Of a stretch of DNA of 64,000 bases, positions 1-8,193 are shown piece by piece (the first letter of the stretch is position 1; each line of letters starts with the position of its first letter). The notes under the pieces are model-generated. The model worked only from the letters and a program-made list of their open reading frames with translations, did no database searches and had not been told where the DNA came from. Position numbers and translations under genes: made by a program. Origin of the DNA: Pseudomonas sp. PSE14. Lineage in GTDB: Bacteria > Pseudomonadota > Gammaproteobacteria > Pseudomonadales > Pseudomonadaceae. The stretch lies in contig NZ_CP115669.1 of the NCBI RefSeq assembly GCF_029203285.1, positions 2,232,001 through 2,296,000 on the forward strand, in the 5' to 3' direction.

Positions 1-830
1 GTTGCCTGGAGTTGCAGCAGAAGGATGCCGCCGCGGCCTGGTCCGCCATTGCCGACTATTTCAACCAGTATCTGGCCAATCGTTTCCCCTTCGCCTACAG
101 CCTGCAGGCCGAAGACGCGGACCCGGCACGGGTGCAGCACCTGGTCGAGCTGCTCGACCAGAACCTCGCGCGGGCGCAGGAGGGCCTGAAACTCAGCCAG
201 TCGGTGGATCGCGCTGCCGCAGCGGATTTCCTCCAGCGCCTGCAACTGGCCCGGGCCTGGATGGGCCCGCTGTTCCAGCGCGACAAGGGCGGGGCGCAGG
301 GCGTCGATCTCGACGTGCGCTGGCGCACCGACCGTGAAGCCGAGCGCGGCGCTGACCAGGTCATCGCCTGGACGCTCTATGCGGCCGACCGGCCGCTGAG
401 CTTCCCGGGTGGCGATGGCCAGCGCCTGCACTGGAATGTCGGCGAGCCGGTGAAGGTGCTGTTGCGCTGGGCCAAGGACAGCCCGCAGCGGCCGGACATC
501 GACCCGCAGCAGGCAAGCATGGCGGTGGCCGACCTGGAAGTGGGTTGGGAGTACGCTGGCCCCTGGGCGCTGATACGCATGCTGCGCTCGCACCTGATCC
601 TGCAACGCCAGCCCAGCGCCGACTACACCGACTTCCCGCTGGCGCTGCAGGTGCCTATCCGCGCCCCCAACAGCCACGAGCCCGAGGCACGGATGTTCCT
701 GCGCGTCTCCCTGATGACCCAGGACGCCAAGCAGCCGCTGTCGGTCCAGCCGCTTCCCGTACGTGCGCCGCGCACGCCCTTCAGCGGTATGGGTGTCGCG
801 ACCGTTGCCGGCACCCAGGAGTTGCCATGA
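1..830 (+). CDS. tssM: Type VI secretion protein TssM (IcmF), C-terminal part
   Basis: The reading frame is open from the left edge of the window, so the start of the gene lies outside it. About 275 residues of the C-terminus remain. The segment with NRFPFAYS followed by a DPARVQHLVELLDQNL stretch resembles the C-terminal region of TssM/IcmF, the inner-membrane and periplasmic scaffold of the T6SS membrane complex. The rest is beta-rich, as expected for the periplasmic tail. The stop overlaps the start of tssA by ATGA, which indicates translational coupling. An icmF-tssA order is known from the P. aeruginosa HSI-III cluster. The family call rests on pattern and neighbour; the cluster type is inference. 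Confidence 0.72.
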   Translation, partial: CLELQQKDAAAAWSAIADYFNQYLANRFPFAYSLQAEDADPARVQHLVELLDQNLARAQEGLKLSQSVDRAAAADFLQRLQLARAWMGPLFQRDKGGAQGVDLDVRWRTDREAERGADQVIAWTLYAADRPLSFPGGDGQRLHWNVGEPVKVLLRWAKDSPQRPDIDPQQASMAVADLEVGWEYAGPWALIRMLRSHLILQRQPSADYTDFPLALQVPIRAPNSHEPEARMFLRVSLMTQDAKQPLSVQPLPVRAPRTPFSGMGVATVAGTQELP

Positions 831-1885
831 TTTCAGAGCAGGCGCTACAGGCGCTGTTGCAACCTTTGTCGGGTGATGCACCGTGCGGCGAATCGCTGCG
901 CTACGACCCCTTGATGGACCGCTTGCGCGAGCTGCGTCGCGAGGAAGATACGCAACTGCCGACCGGGGTCTGGCAGGCCGAGCCCAAACGCGCCGACTGG
1001 GTAGCGCTGGCAGCTCTGGCCGAAGAGCTGTTGCTGCGACGCAGCAAGGACCTGACCATCGCCGCTTACCTGGGCGAGGCTTGGATCGTCATGGAGGGGC
1101 CGTCCGGCCTCGCTGCCGCACTCGGCTTGCTGGCCGATCTCTGTGACGCCTACCCCGAGCAACTGCACCCGCAGGCCGCCGATGGTGATCAGGAGTGGCG
1201 CGCTGCACCGGTGGCGTGGCTGGCCCGCCGCTACACCGAACTGTTGCTCACCCGCGTGCCGCTATGCAGCGGCTGGCCGCAGACCACCCTGCATGGCTGG
1301 CAGGAGCTGCAGCGAAGACAGGTTCAGGTCAGCGACAACAAGACCGACAAGGTGGCGGCGGAAAACGCACGGCAGGAACAGAAGCGACTGGATGAGTCGG
1401 TTCGCAGCGGTGCGGTGAACGGCTGGGCTGCCACACTGGCCCAACTGGAAGTGGCGGCCGGGCACCTCCAGCGGCTGGACGCCTGGTGCGATCGCCAACT
1501 CGGCGATGCAGCGCCGAGCCTGCATCAACTCGCTGCGTCCATGGACGCCTTCGTCAACGTCATTCAGGGATGCAAGGCCATGGCACCACAAGAGTTCGCA
1601 CCCGTTGCCGTGTCGGAAACCCACGCGGAGCCCGCATCCGTCGCGGCAGAAGCTCCGGCTCCGTTGCCCGCCGGCGGTCCTCCGCAGAGCCGTGAAGAGG
1701 CCTACCGTCAGCTCACCGCCATTGCGGAGTACCTGGCGCGCACCGAACCCCACAGCCCGGTACCGTACATCATTCGCCGTGCCGTGGAGTGGGGCGCCAT
1801 GCCCTTGAGCGCGCTGATGGACGAACTCGTCCACGCGGACCCCGAGGCCCGCCGGGTCTGGGTCATGCTGGGGGTGCTGCGTTGA
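827..1885 (+). CDS. tssA: Type VI secretion protein TssA
   Basis: A 352-residue protein with an ImpA_N-type N-terminus (roughly residues 8-120, including GDAPCGESLRYDP) and a C-terminus containing EAYRQLTAIAEYLARTEPHSP, cut here into its recognisable core EYLARTEPHSPVPY. TssA organises baseplate and sheath assembly of the type VI secretion system in the cytoplasm. The start at 827 was chosen because it overlaps the upstream stop (ATGA) and begins the conserved domain. A proline/alanine-rich linker at about residues 265-290 separates the two domains. It is the last T6SS gene here; what follows is relic and unrelated DNA, so the system ends at this point. Confidence 0.88.
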   Translation: MISEQALQALLQPLSGDAPCGESLRYDPLMDRLRELRREEDTQLPTGVWQAEPKRADWVALAALAEELLLRRSKDLTIAAYLGEAWIVMEGPSGLAAALGLLADLCDAYPEQLHPQAADGDQEWRAAPVAWLARRYTELLLTRVPLCSGWPQTTLHGWQELQRRQVQVSDNKTDKVAAENARQEQKRLDESVRSGAVNGWAATLAQLEVAAGHLQRLDAWCDRQLGDAAPSLHQLAASMDAFVNVIQGCKAMAPQEFAPVAVSETHAEPASVAAEAPAPLPAGGPPQSREEAYRQLTAIAEYLARTEPHSPVPYIIRRAVEWGAMPLSALMDELVHADPEARRVWVMLGVLR

Positions 1886-1915
1886 CGTCGGGCTCAAGGG
1901 AGACGACAGCGTGCG

Positions 1916-2053
1916 TCAGACTGATGGTTGTTCCGGCGATCGTCCGCGTCCGACCTGAAGTGGACGTTCAGCCTTTAAGGCACGTAAAAACGAGTTGGCA
2001 TCTTGATAGCCAATCAGGAAGGAAATCTCTCCGGGAGGGATGCTCGAATTCAT
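1916..2053 (-). pseudogene. AraC-family regulator remnant (C-terminal helix-turn-helix)
   Basis: The minus-strand frame from an ATG at 2053 reads ...PPGEISFLIGYQDANSF LRALKAE..., the typical second helix-turn-helix of AraC-family activators (E-I-x-F-L-x-G-Y-x-D-x-N-S-F-x-R-A). The usual F-x-x-W-x-G-x-x-P that should follow is replaced by an unrelated tail ending at 1916. Only about 20 of the roughly 300 family residues survive, so it cannot be functional. The upstream fragment lies in a different frame. Confidence 0.62.
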
Positions 2054-2258
2054 GCAGGATTCCGCCTTGCTGCTGACCGGATGCCTGCATGAAATTGGTC
2101 AACAGCTCGCGCCATTTGCCCGCGTCCAGCACGCACTCATAGCAAAGCCTTACCAGCTCATCCCGTTGACGGATCCGCTGTGCGTGCGGTCCGGGCTTAC
2201 GGATAGATGCCGTTTGCAAGCGGCAGCGGACCGTGGTTCGTTGTCCCAAACGAGCCAC
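2054..2258 (-). pseudogene. LuxR-type regulator N-terminal fragment (decayed)
   Basis: This minus-strand frame contains DELVRLCYECVLDAGKWREL followed by LTNFMQASGQQQGG. That resembles the N-terminus of Pseudomonas LuxR-type regulators, where an L-x-x-L-x-Y-x-x-x-L-D-x-x-x-W pattern opens an autoinducer-like domain. It then runs out of similarity exactly where AraC-like coding begins in another frame. No LuxR helix-turn-helix follows. This is a weak family call based on pattern only; it may be a fusion of two decayed regulators. Confidence 0.38.
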
Positions 2259-2315
2259 GATCTCCGACCACTTTCCACCATGACATTTCAGTAGCCCGAA
2301 GCTGCGCTCCCCCTG

Positions 2316-2861
2316 TCAACTGAACAGCCACTTTGCGGCTAGCCGCGTATATCTGGGCATCACGAGATAGACCATCAGGAAAACCAGCACCGCCGCGACC
2401 AGCAGGCCGAACAGCCAGGGTTCCCGCAGCGGAGCGATCCAGTTCTGCAACGGATGCAATATCCAGTGCAGCAGTTGGGTCAGCGGGTAGATGGCCGACA
2501 GGGTTATCAGGAACTGCTTGAATGGCCTGGCGTGCAGCGGCGCCAGTCGAGAAGGTGTGAACCAGAACTCCAGGCCCGTCTCGATCTCGCCTTCCTCGAT
2601 GGACTGCAGCCACGGCCGCGCGCGCTCCAGCAATCGCTGGCGGGTGGGAGATTCGATCCAGTCCCTCAGGTGCTCGTGGGTGTCGAAACGCAGAACCAGG
2701 GAATAGGGGGCCTGCGTGCCGTGTGGGCGAATGATCGCCACGCCCATATGTCCGGGATACTGGCGGGAGGCGTTGGAGATGTCGCGGATCCAGGCTTCGT
2801 AGTCGCTCTGGTATTGCGGCGCCACCTGGTGGCGGATGAGCAGGGTCACGGCGTCATGCAT
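2316..2861 (-). CDS. ABM-domain protein with C-terminal membrane helices
   Basis: This 181-residue protein begins with an antibiotic-biosynthesis-monooxygenase-like ferredoxin fold (about residues 5-95, with YEAWIRDISNASRQYPGHMG). Two hydrophobic segments follow, near residues 115-135 and 148-170, so it is probably membrane-attached. Related proteins with this layout are annotated only as ABM-domain or DUF proteins. Its start lies 10 bp downstream of the outer-membrane gene's stop, making it the last gene of the minus-strand catabolic operon. ABM domains may act on quinoid or aromatic oxidation products, which would fit a hydroquinone pathway, but that is inference. Confidence 0.72.
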   Translation of the reverse strand: MHDAVTLLIRHQVAPQYQSDYEAWIRDISNASRQYPGHMGVAIIRPHGTQAPYSLVLRFDTHEHLRDWIESPTRQRLLERARPWLQSIEEGEIETGLEFWFTPSRLAPLHARPFKQFLITLSAIYPLTQLLHWILHPLQNWIAPLREPWLFGLLVAAVLVFLMVYLVMPRYTRLAAKWLFS

Positions 2862-2871
2862 GGTCCGGCTC

Positions 2872-3768
2872 CTAGAGCGGGAAGACTGCGCGCAGCCACA
2901 GCGCGTCGCCTTCGGCGCGGTTGCGCACGCCGGTCTCGTGGTAGCCCTTGGCGGTGAGGAACCAGCCCTGGCCGCTGTCGTAGCGCAGCGCCGGGCCGAG
3001 GGCGCGGGAGGCGCCCTTGTTGTCGGGGTACCGGTCGCCGTCTACTTCGTCGTCGGTGATCTGCTGGTAGAAGTAACCGCCCACACCCACCGTCCAGCCG
3101 TTGCCGAAGGCCCAGCCCGCGGCATAGTCGATGATGAATTCGTCGCCGGAGCGGTAGTCGGTGTCGTGGTTGCGCGCGTTGATGCCGTACATAACCTTGG
3201 CGTCGGCGTTGAACCCCGTTGCGTTGATGTACGAGATGCCGCCGACCAGGTGAGTCGCCCAATAGTTGCGGCCGATGTTGGCCAGGTCGTTCTTGTCGTA
3301 TTCGCCGGTTGGCGCGAAGAAGTCGATGGCCGCCACGGTGTGCAGGTTCGGTGACAGGTGCCAGCCGATCGCCGGACCGAAGACGATGTCGCCGACGCCC
3401 GTCTTGCGCTGCGAGCGCCCACCGGCTGAAACGTCCAGCGACACCACCGGAACGATGGTGTGCAGCGCCAGCGTTCCGCCCAGCAGTTCCTGTGGGGTGA
3501 CCCAGATGAAGCGCGGCGCGACGGCCTCTGCGCGTACCTTGAAGCCCTGGACCGGCACGCTGCGCCCATCGTTGCCCTTCAGTTCGTCACTGCGGTAGTG
3601 CTGGGCATCGACCATCATGTAGGTGCCCGGCGGCGGCAGGGCGCAGCAGCCGAAGCCGTTGACGCCCGGCGCATAGACGCTGCCGCCGCCTTCAGTGGCG
3701 AGAACGTGAGGCGCAATGCCGAGGGTGCCGAGCAGCAGGGTGGAACGAACGAGGGTGCAGGTTTTCAT
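2872..3768 (-). CDS. Outer-membrane channel of the MetA/SphA aromatic-uptake type
   Basis: A 298-residue protein with a signal peptide (residues 1-24, cleavage after VLA) and a beta-barrel composition: alternating aromatic and glycine-rich strands and a terminal strand ending in ALWLRAVFPL. It resembles the 'transporter, phenol degradation meta pathway' and SphA families, which are outer-membrane proteins linked to aromatic or lipid uptake. An FGCCALPPPGTY segment near residue 40 is characteristic. It lies about 100 bp downstream of the NIPSNAP gene in the same direction. The probable role is entry of the operon's hydrophobic or aromatic substrate. Confidence 0.75.
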   Translation of the reverse strand: MKTCTLVRSTLLLGTLGIAPHVLATEGGGSVYAPGVNGFGCCALPPPGTYMMVDAQHYRSDELKGNDGRSVPVQGFKVRAEAVAPRFIWVTPQELLGGTLALHTIVPVVSLDVSAGGRSQRKTGVGDIVFGPAIGWHLSPNLHTVAAIDFFAPTGEYDKNDLANIGRNYWATHLVGGISYINATGFNADAKVMYGINARNHDTDYRSGDEFIIDYAAGWAFGNGWTVGVGGYFYQQITDDEVDGDRYPDNKGASRALGPALRYDSGQGWFLTAKGYHETGVRNRAEGDALWLRAVFPL

Positions 3769-3866
3769 TGTTGTTGTCTCCTGGCGGTGGGTCGATGTTC
3801 GGGACGAGCGCGTCCCTCCGTACGGCGTCGGCCGGTACGGTGGCAGCGGCAGCGGTGGTGGCTGGG

Positions 3867-4568
3867 TCAGTGGGTGAACAGCGGCGACATGTCCGCCACC
3901 GGGGATGGCTCCAGCAGGCGCACGTCACTGGCGACGGTCAGGGGCGCCAGGCTGCGCAGGAAGCTGGTCCACGCGGGGGAGTGACGTAGCTGCTGGCGGT
4001 GTTCCATGAGCGCCGAGAGGTTGGGAAATCGGCGGTAGATCAGCACCTCGTTGAGTGTGCCGGCGATGGAGCTGAAGGCGGCGAACAGGCCGTTCAGTGC
4101 TACCGGATCATCGCCGAGGGCGTGCTGGCGGAATGCATCCCAGCAGGCAGGCACACCGCCGGCGGAGAAGCTCAGGGTGGTCTGCTCGACGAGGTTGTCG
4201 GCGCGGAACAAGGCGCCCAGGGCCGGCAACCAGTCCTGACCGTTGCCCCAGTGCGGGGTCAGCTCCGGCAGCGGCGCGGGGAGCAGGAACTTGCTCTCCT
4301 GGCGCGCGATCAGCGGACGGATCACCCGGAAATACGGCTGCAGGCGAGTCTGCCCATAGATGCCGTAGAGCCGGCTGTGCCAGTCCTCGAAACTGTCGTA
4401 GCGATACAGGCTGACGATCTGGTCCGTGGGGCCGCTGCGTGTGGCAAAGGCACCGATCAACCGTTCGAAGATCGGTCGCAGGCCCTGTTCGCCGCGTTCC
4501 CGTTGGGCCTCCCAGAACAACTCCTCGGCACCCAGGTGCAGGGTATAGGCACGGTACTCGATCAGCAT
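3867..4568 (-). CDS. NIPSNAP-family protein
   Basis: A 233-residue protein that begins MLIEYRAYTL, a typical NIPSNAP opening, with two tandem ferredoxin-like (dimeric alpha/beta barrel) halves. The second half carries the family-like NEVLIYRRFPNLSALMEHR. The ATG at 4568 was chosen because homology starts there; the longer open frame upstream runs inside the maleylacetate reductase gene. It lies 14 bp after that gene's stop. NIPSNAP proteins have no settled enzymatic role, and several sit in aromatic-degradation clusters. A smaller NIPSNAP occurs at 42265. Confidence 0.82.
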   Translation of the reverse strand: MLIEYRAYTLHLGAEELFWEAQRERGEQGLRPIFERLIGAFATRSGPTDQIVSLYRYDSFEDWHSRLYGIYGQTRLQPYFRVIRPLIARQESKFLLPAPLPELTPHWGNGQDWLPALGALFRADNLVEQTTLSFSAGGVPACWDAFRQHALGDDPVALNGLFAAFSSIAGTLNEVLIYRRFPNLSALMEHRQQLRHSPAWTSFLRSLAPLTVASDVRLLEPSPVADMSPLFTH

Positions 4569-4582
4569 GGCAGCCTCTGCAC

Positions 4583-5647
4583 TCAGCGGGGTTCGGCGCC
4601 GTCGAAGGCGCGTTGCAGCAGCGCGCGCAGCGCCGTACGGTCGAGTGGGCGTGGGTTGGGGTAGGGCGCGGCCACGGCGAGGTCGGCAGCGTGGTCCAGA
4701 CCATCGGCGGGCATGCCGATCTCGCGCAGAGAGCGGGGGGCCTCCAACTGGCGGCCAAGGGTGACCAGTCGGGCGATGCCATCCGTGCTGCCCAGCGCGC
4801 GGGCCAGCGCCTGCATTGCCTGTGGCGCAGCCTCGGCGTTGTAGGCCAGCGAGTGGGGCAGGATCACCGTGTGCAGCTCGGCGTGGGGCAGGTTGAAGCT
4901 CCCGCCCAGCACATGGCAAAGCTTGTGGTGCAGGCCCATCTGTACCCGGCCGAGTACGGCGCCGCAGAGCCAGGCGCCGTACAGCGCGTCGCCGCGCGCG
5001 TCGAGGTCGCCGGGGTCGCGCTGCAGTGCCGGCAGCGCGGCGGCCAGGGCGCGGATGCCTTCCTCCGCCATCAGCTTGTGCACCGGGCTGGCGTTGTGTG
5101 CATAGAGACCTTCGGCGGCGTGGGCGATGGCATTCATGCCGCTGCTGATGCTGATCGCCAGGGGCAGGCCAACGCTCAGCTCGGGATCGTAGATCACGGT
5201 GCGCGGAGCGACCTTCCAGTCGCGGCCGGTCTTCTTCTCGCCGTCGACGGTAATGCCGTACAGCGGGGTCATTTCCGAGCCTGCGTAGGTGGTCGGCAGG
5301 GCGAGGATCGGCAACGACGACTCCAGGGCGATAGCCTTGGCCAGACCGATGGTGGAGCCGCCACCGACCGCCACGCAGGCATCGGCCCCGATCTCGCGGG
5401 CTACCTCGATGGCCTTGCGGGCGGCGTCCAGCGGCACGTGCATCACTGCGCCGCCATACACTCCGGCGCTGCGTTCGCCGAGCAGAACGGCGATACGATC
5501 GCCCAGGGCGGTCTGGTCCGGGGTGGTCAGCACCAGGGCGCGGTGAGCGCCGAGTGCCTCGAGTTCAGTGGTGACCTGCTCGCGGCTGCCGCGGCCGAAG
5601 ATCACTCGCGAAGCGGGCTCGTCATGAAGGAAGGCCTGGATACTCAT
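4583..5647 (-). CDS. Maleylacetate reductase
   Basis: A 354-residue iron-type alcohol dehydrogenase fold. The nucleotide-binding GGGST is at residues 95-99, followed by ALPTTYAGSEMTP, and the His-rich GLHHKLCHVLGGSF lies near residues 239-252. This set of motifs and the length are characteristic of maleylacetate reductase, which reduces maleylacetate to 3-oxoadipate with NAD(P)H. It is the step after hydroquinone or hydroxyquinol ring cleavage. The start overlaps the esterase stop by ATGA (5644-5647). With the PcpA-like dioxygenase in the same operon, this is strong evidence for a hydroquinone-type lower pathway. Confidence 0.92.
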   Translation of the reverse strand: MSIQAFLHDEPASRVIFGRGSREQVTTELEALGAHRALVLTTPDQTALGDRIAVLLGERSAGVYGGAVMHVPLDAARKAIEVAREIGADACVAVGGGSTIGLAKAIALESSLPILALPTTYAGSEMTPLYGITVDGEKKTGRDWKVAPRTVIYDPELSVGLPLAISISSGMNAIAHAAEGLYAHNASPVHKLMAEEGIRALAAALPALQRDPGDLDARGDALYGAWLCGAVLGRVQMGLHHKLCHVLGGSFNLPHAELHTVILPHSLAYNAEAAPQAMQALARALGSTDGIARLVTLGRQLEAPRSLREIGMPADGLDHAADLAVAAPYPNPRPLDRTALRALLQRAFDGAEPR

Positions 5648-6312
5648 GGTCTGGTTTCCTGATGCAGTGGCTCGGCGTCCAGCAGGTTGCGTGCGTAGCC
5701 GATCTCGGTGTCACGAATGCCGTGCTCGAAGGCCGGCTCGATATGCAGATGCACTTCGGCGCCGGCAGCGCGCAGCAGCGCCGCGCTTTCCTGCACGCTT
5801 TCCGGCGGCACATACGGGTCGTCATCCCAGCTCGACAGCAATACCGGCAGGTCGCGCAGGGCAGGTCGCCGGGTGTCGCGCGGCATGCCGGGCGGGCCGA
5901 CCAGGCCGCCGGTGAAGCTCACCAGCGCGCGGTAGCGATGAGCGCTGCGCCAGGCGAACTCGCAGCACAGGCAGCCGCCCTGGGAGAAGCCCATCAGCAC
6001 CTGGGACGAATAGGGAAAACCCTGCTCCACCAACTGCGCGGAGAGCTGTTCGAGGCGTTCCAGGGCCTGGGACAGGCGCGGCTCGTTGGCCTCCAGCGGC
6101 GCAATGAAGCGCTCCGGGTACCAGCTGCCGCTGTCCGCGGTAGGGGCGAACCAGGTCAGGTCGGCGCGGCCGAAGCGCTCGACGACCAGTTGCTGCATCA
6201 GCTCAGCCGACTGGCCGCGGTCATGCACGAGGATGACCGCCAGCCGCGCCTCGTGCGGTGCGGCGCCAAAGACCCTGACGGGTGGTTCGAGGTGAGGGTT
6301 GGGTAGTGCCAT
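5644..6312 (-). CDS. Alpha/beta hydrolase (phospholipase/carboxylesterase family)
   Basis: A 222-residue cytoplasmic hydrolase. The nucleophile motif GFSQGG places Ser at residue 110. The expected acid lies in SWDDDPYVPP (Asp163-165) and the His in FEHGI (residue 197), completing a catalytic triad. The family covers carboxylesterases, lysophospholipases and dienelactone-like hydrolases. Its location between ring cleavage and maleylacetate reductase suggests hydrolysis of an acylated or lactone intermediate, for example a ring-fission product carrying an acyl group; this is inference. It is translationally coupled to maleylacetate reductase. Confidence 0.85.
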   Translation of the reverse strand: MALPNPHLEPPVRVFGAAPHEARLAVILVHDRGQSAELMQQLVVERFGRADLTWFAPTADSGSWYPERFIAPLEANEPRLSQALERLEQLSAQLVEQGFPYSSQVLMGFSQGGCLCCEFAWRSAHRYRALVSFTGGLVGPPGMPRDTRRPALRDLPVLLSSWDDDPYVPPESVQESAALLRAAGAEVHLHIEPAFEHGIRDTEIGYARNLLDAEPLHQETRP

Positions 6313-6378
6313 TGCGCGTCTCCGGGTTGCCGATCAGCCGTGGCATGGCCGCCAGCGCGGCGGCCGCAGGTCGGACCG

Positions 6379-7332
6379 TCAGTCGTATTTCAGCGATTCC
6401 AGCGAGGCGAGGATTTCGTCACGCTGATGGCGGAATTGCGGAGCGATCATGATTTCCGAGCCGAGGTTCTCGTAGCTCTCGTCGATCAGGAACGCTTCCG
6501 GCTTCGACACGGTGGCTTCGAACATCGCGCCACTGGGCGTACGCACGTAGATCGACTCGAAGTACCCACGGTCCTTGCGTTCGGATGTGTCGGTGAAGCC
6601 AAGGCCCTCCAGGCGGCGCTTGACGCTGTCCTGCACCTGATGGTCGGCGACCTGGAACGCGCAGTGGTGCACCGTGCCTTCACCATAGGACCAACTGGCC
6701 TGCGGAAGGCGGGACTCCAGGGCGAAGTCGACATACCGGCCGGAACCGCCCTCGCCGAACTGGAAGCGGGTGAACTTGCCGTCGCGTGCGGTTTCTCTGG
6801 CAGTCCAGGCGTCGATCATGAACTCCTGGGAGGACTCCATCGCCGGGGCGTTGATGACGATGGTGTGCAGGCCGCGGATCGCCAGTTCGGCCGGGACCTG
6901 GCCGTTGGAGTAGGGCTTGCGGTCATCGTCGGCGATGCCGATCAGCTCATAGGGAATGCCACAGGGGTGGGCGAAGCTCAGCACTTGCTCGCCGAAGCGC
7001 TCGCTGCGCTGGACGTCGAAGCCGTGATCGGCGAGACGCTTGGCCCAGAAACCGATGCTGGATACCGGAACCGACAGGCTGATGGTGTTGATCTGGCCGT
7101 TGCCGCGCTGGCCCTTGCGGCCGAAGTGGGCGACCGGGAAGCAGGTCAGCAGGGTGCTTTCCTCGCCGACGTCGTTGCCGTAGTAGAGGTGGTAGAAGGG
7201 TTTGGATCCGTCGTAGATCAGGGTCTTCTTGACGCTCTTGAGGGACAGGACCTTGGTGTGGAAGTCATAGTCCTGCTGGGCAGTACCCACGCTCAGGGTG
7301 ATGTGGTGATGACGCTGAATTGCCTGGTTCAT
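6379..7332 (-). CDS. Hydroquinone-type ring-cleavage dioxygenase (PcpA/LinE family)
   Basis: A 317-residue protein of two vicinal-oxygen-chelate domains, closely matching the PcpA/LinE pattern: HHITLSVGTAQQDYDF near the start, FYHLYY, an EGTVHHCAF block and RGYFESIYVRTPSGAMFEAT. The Fe(II) ligands expected from PcpA fall at His10, His223 and Glu272, all present. PcpA and LinE cleave (chloro)hydroquinones between a hydroxylated and a neighbouring carbon. The start at 7332 (MNQAIQRHHH) was chosen over the upstream ATGs for its AGGA site at normal spacing and the family's N-terminus. The real substrate may be a substituted hydroquinone. Confidence 0.88.
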   Translation of the reverse strand: MNQAIQRHHHITLSVGTAQQDYDFHTKVLSLKSVKKTLIYDGSKPFYHLYYGNDVGEESTLLTCFPVAHFGRKGQRGNGQINTISLSVPVSSIGFWAKRLADHGFDVQRSERFGEQVLSFAHPCGIPYELIGIADDDRKPYSNGQVPAELAIRGLHTIVINAPAMESSQEFMIDAWTARETARDGKFTRFQFGEGGSGRYVDFALESRLPQASWSYGEGTVHHCAFQVADHQVQDSVKRRLEGLGFTDTSERKDRGYFESIYVRTPSGAMFEATVSKPEAFLIDESYENLGSEIMIAPQFRHQRDEILASLESLKYD

Positions 7333-7410
7333 GATGGGGTTCCTCATGATTTTATTGTTGTCGGTGGCCAAGTCAGGTTGGTACTGCACACGAGGGCTTG
7401 GCGGTTTTCC

Positions 7411-8193
7411 TCAGTGATCGGTGGGGTGTTCTGCGGCGCTCATCGCCTGGTCGACCAGGTCCCAGATGAAGCGGCCCGAGGGATCGCGCTGCTCTTCGGC
7501 GATGTGTGCGACCAGTCCGGCGGCGCGGCTGAGTACGGCGAAGCCGCGCATCAGTTCCGCTGGCACGCCGATGTCGCCGAGCAGGGCGGCCACCGCGCCG
7601 GTGGCATTGATGGTGATGTGTCGCCCGGCGGCCTCGTCGATGGCGCTGGCCAGTAGCGTTAGCGCCTGGCAATGCTGGCCGAAGGTACCGGCCTGGACGG
7701 CCAGTTCGAGCAACGCTACGGCACGCGGGTCATCCGGCCGGTGCAGGTGGTGGCCGAAGCCGGGGACGGGCTCGCGCCGGGCACGGTGTTCGGCGGCGAT
7801 GCGCCGAGCTTCGGCGGCCCCCTGCTCGCCGGCTTCCACGATCCTGCGCAACAATCCGGCGGCCGGCTCCATGGTCCCGACGAAACGGCTGGCCACGGCC
7901 AGCAGCCCGGCGGCTACGCCAGCCTGGAGATTTTCCGGGGAGCTCGAGTAGACCATTCGTGCTGCGATTACGCTGGGCGTCAGGCCGTGCTCCATCAGGG
8001 TCACCAGCACGGCGTCGACAATGGTCAGCTCGGCGGCGCTGGGGTGCCGGCCGAAGGTCTGGCGCAGGAACACTTCAACGAAGCTGGCCTTGCCGATCAG
8101 CTCAGTGACCAGGTTGGCGTCGCGATAGTGGATGGCGTCCGGTCCGTGGCTGCACAGGCGGGTGCGTGGGGTGGGGGTGTGCTGGCTGCTCAT
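7411..8193 (-). CDS. Citryl-CoA-lyase-like protein (short citrate-synthase fold)
   Basis: A 260-residue protein with the small-type citrate-synthase/citryl-CoA-lyase signature. LMEHGLTPS carries the first active-site His (residue 69), VPGFGHHLHRPDDPR carries the second His (about 148-149), and INATGAVAALLGDIG lies at about residues 195-208. It is too short for a true citrate synthase. Members cleave or form a C-C bond next to a CoA thioester. Its start overlaps the acyl-CoA ligase stop by ATGA (8190-8193), so the two are co-translated, and the ligase may supply its CoA substrate. The actual reaction is unknown. Confidence 0.8.
   Translation of the reverse strand: MSSQHTPTPRTRLCSHGPDAIHYRDANLVTELIGKASFVEVFLRQTFGRHPSAAELTIVDAVLVTLMEHGLTPSVIAARMVYSSSPENLQAGVAAGLLAVASRFVGTMEPAAGLLRRIVEAGEQGAAEARRIAAEHRARREPVPGFGHHLHRPDDPRAVALLELAVQAGTFGQHCQALTLLASAIDEAAGRHITINATGAVAALLGDIGVPAELMRGFAVLSRAAGLVAHIAEEQRDPSGRFIWDLVDQAMSAAEHPTDH

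Larger units (their letters stand above)
1886..2315. other. Intergenic region with degraded regulator remains
   Basis: This 430-bp stretch holds no intact gene. On the minus strand it contains two partial, frame-shifted regulator fragments, described separately. The composition is less GC-rich than the flanking genes, as expected for decaying coding DNA. No clear terminator after tssA was found. Confidence 0.6.

Noticed and set aside
6340..7656. 438-codon plus-strand frame across the dioxygenase gene
   Set aside because: It is antisense to the dioxygenase, whose metal ligands and start site are clear.
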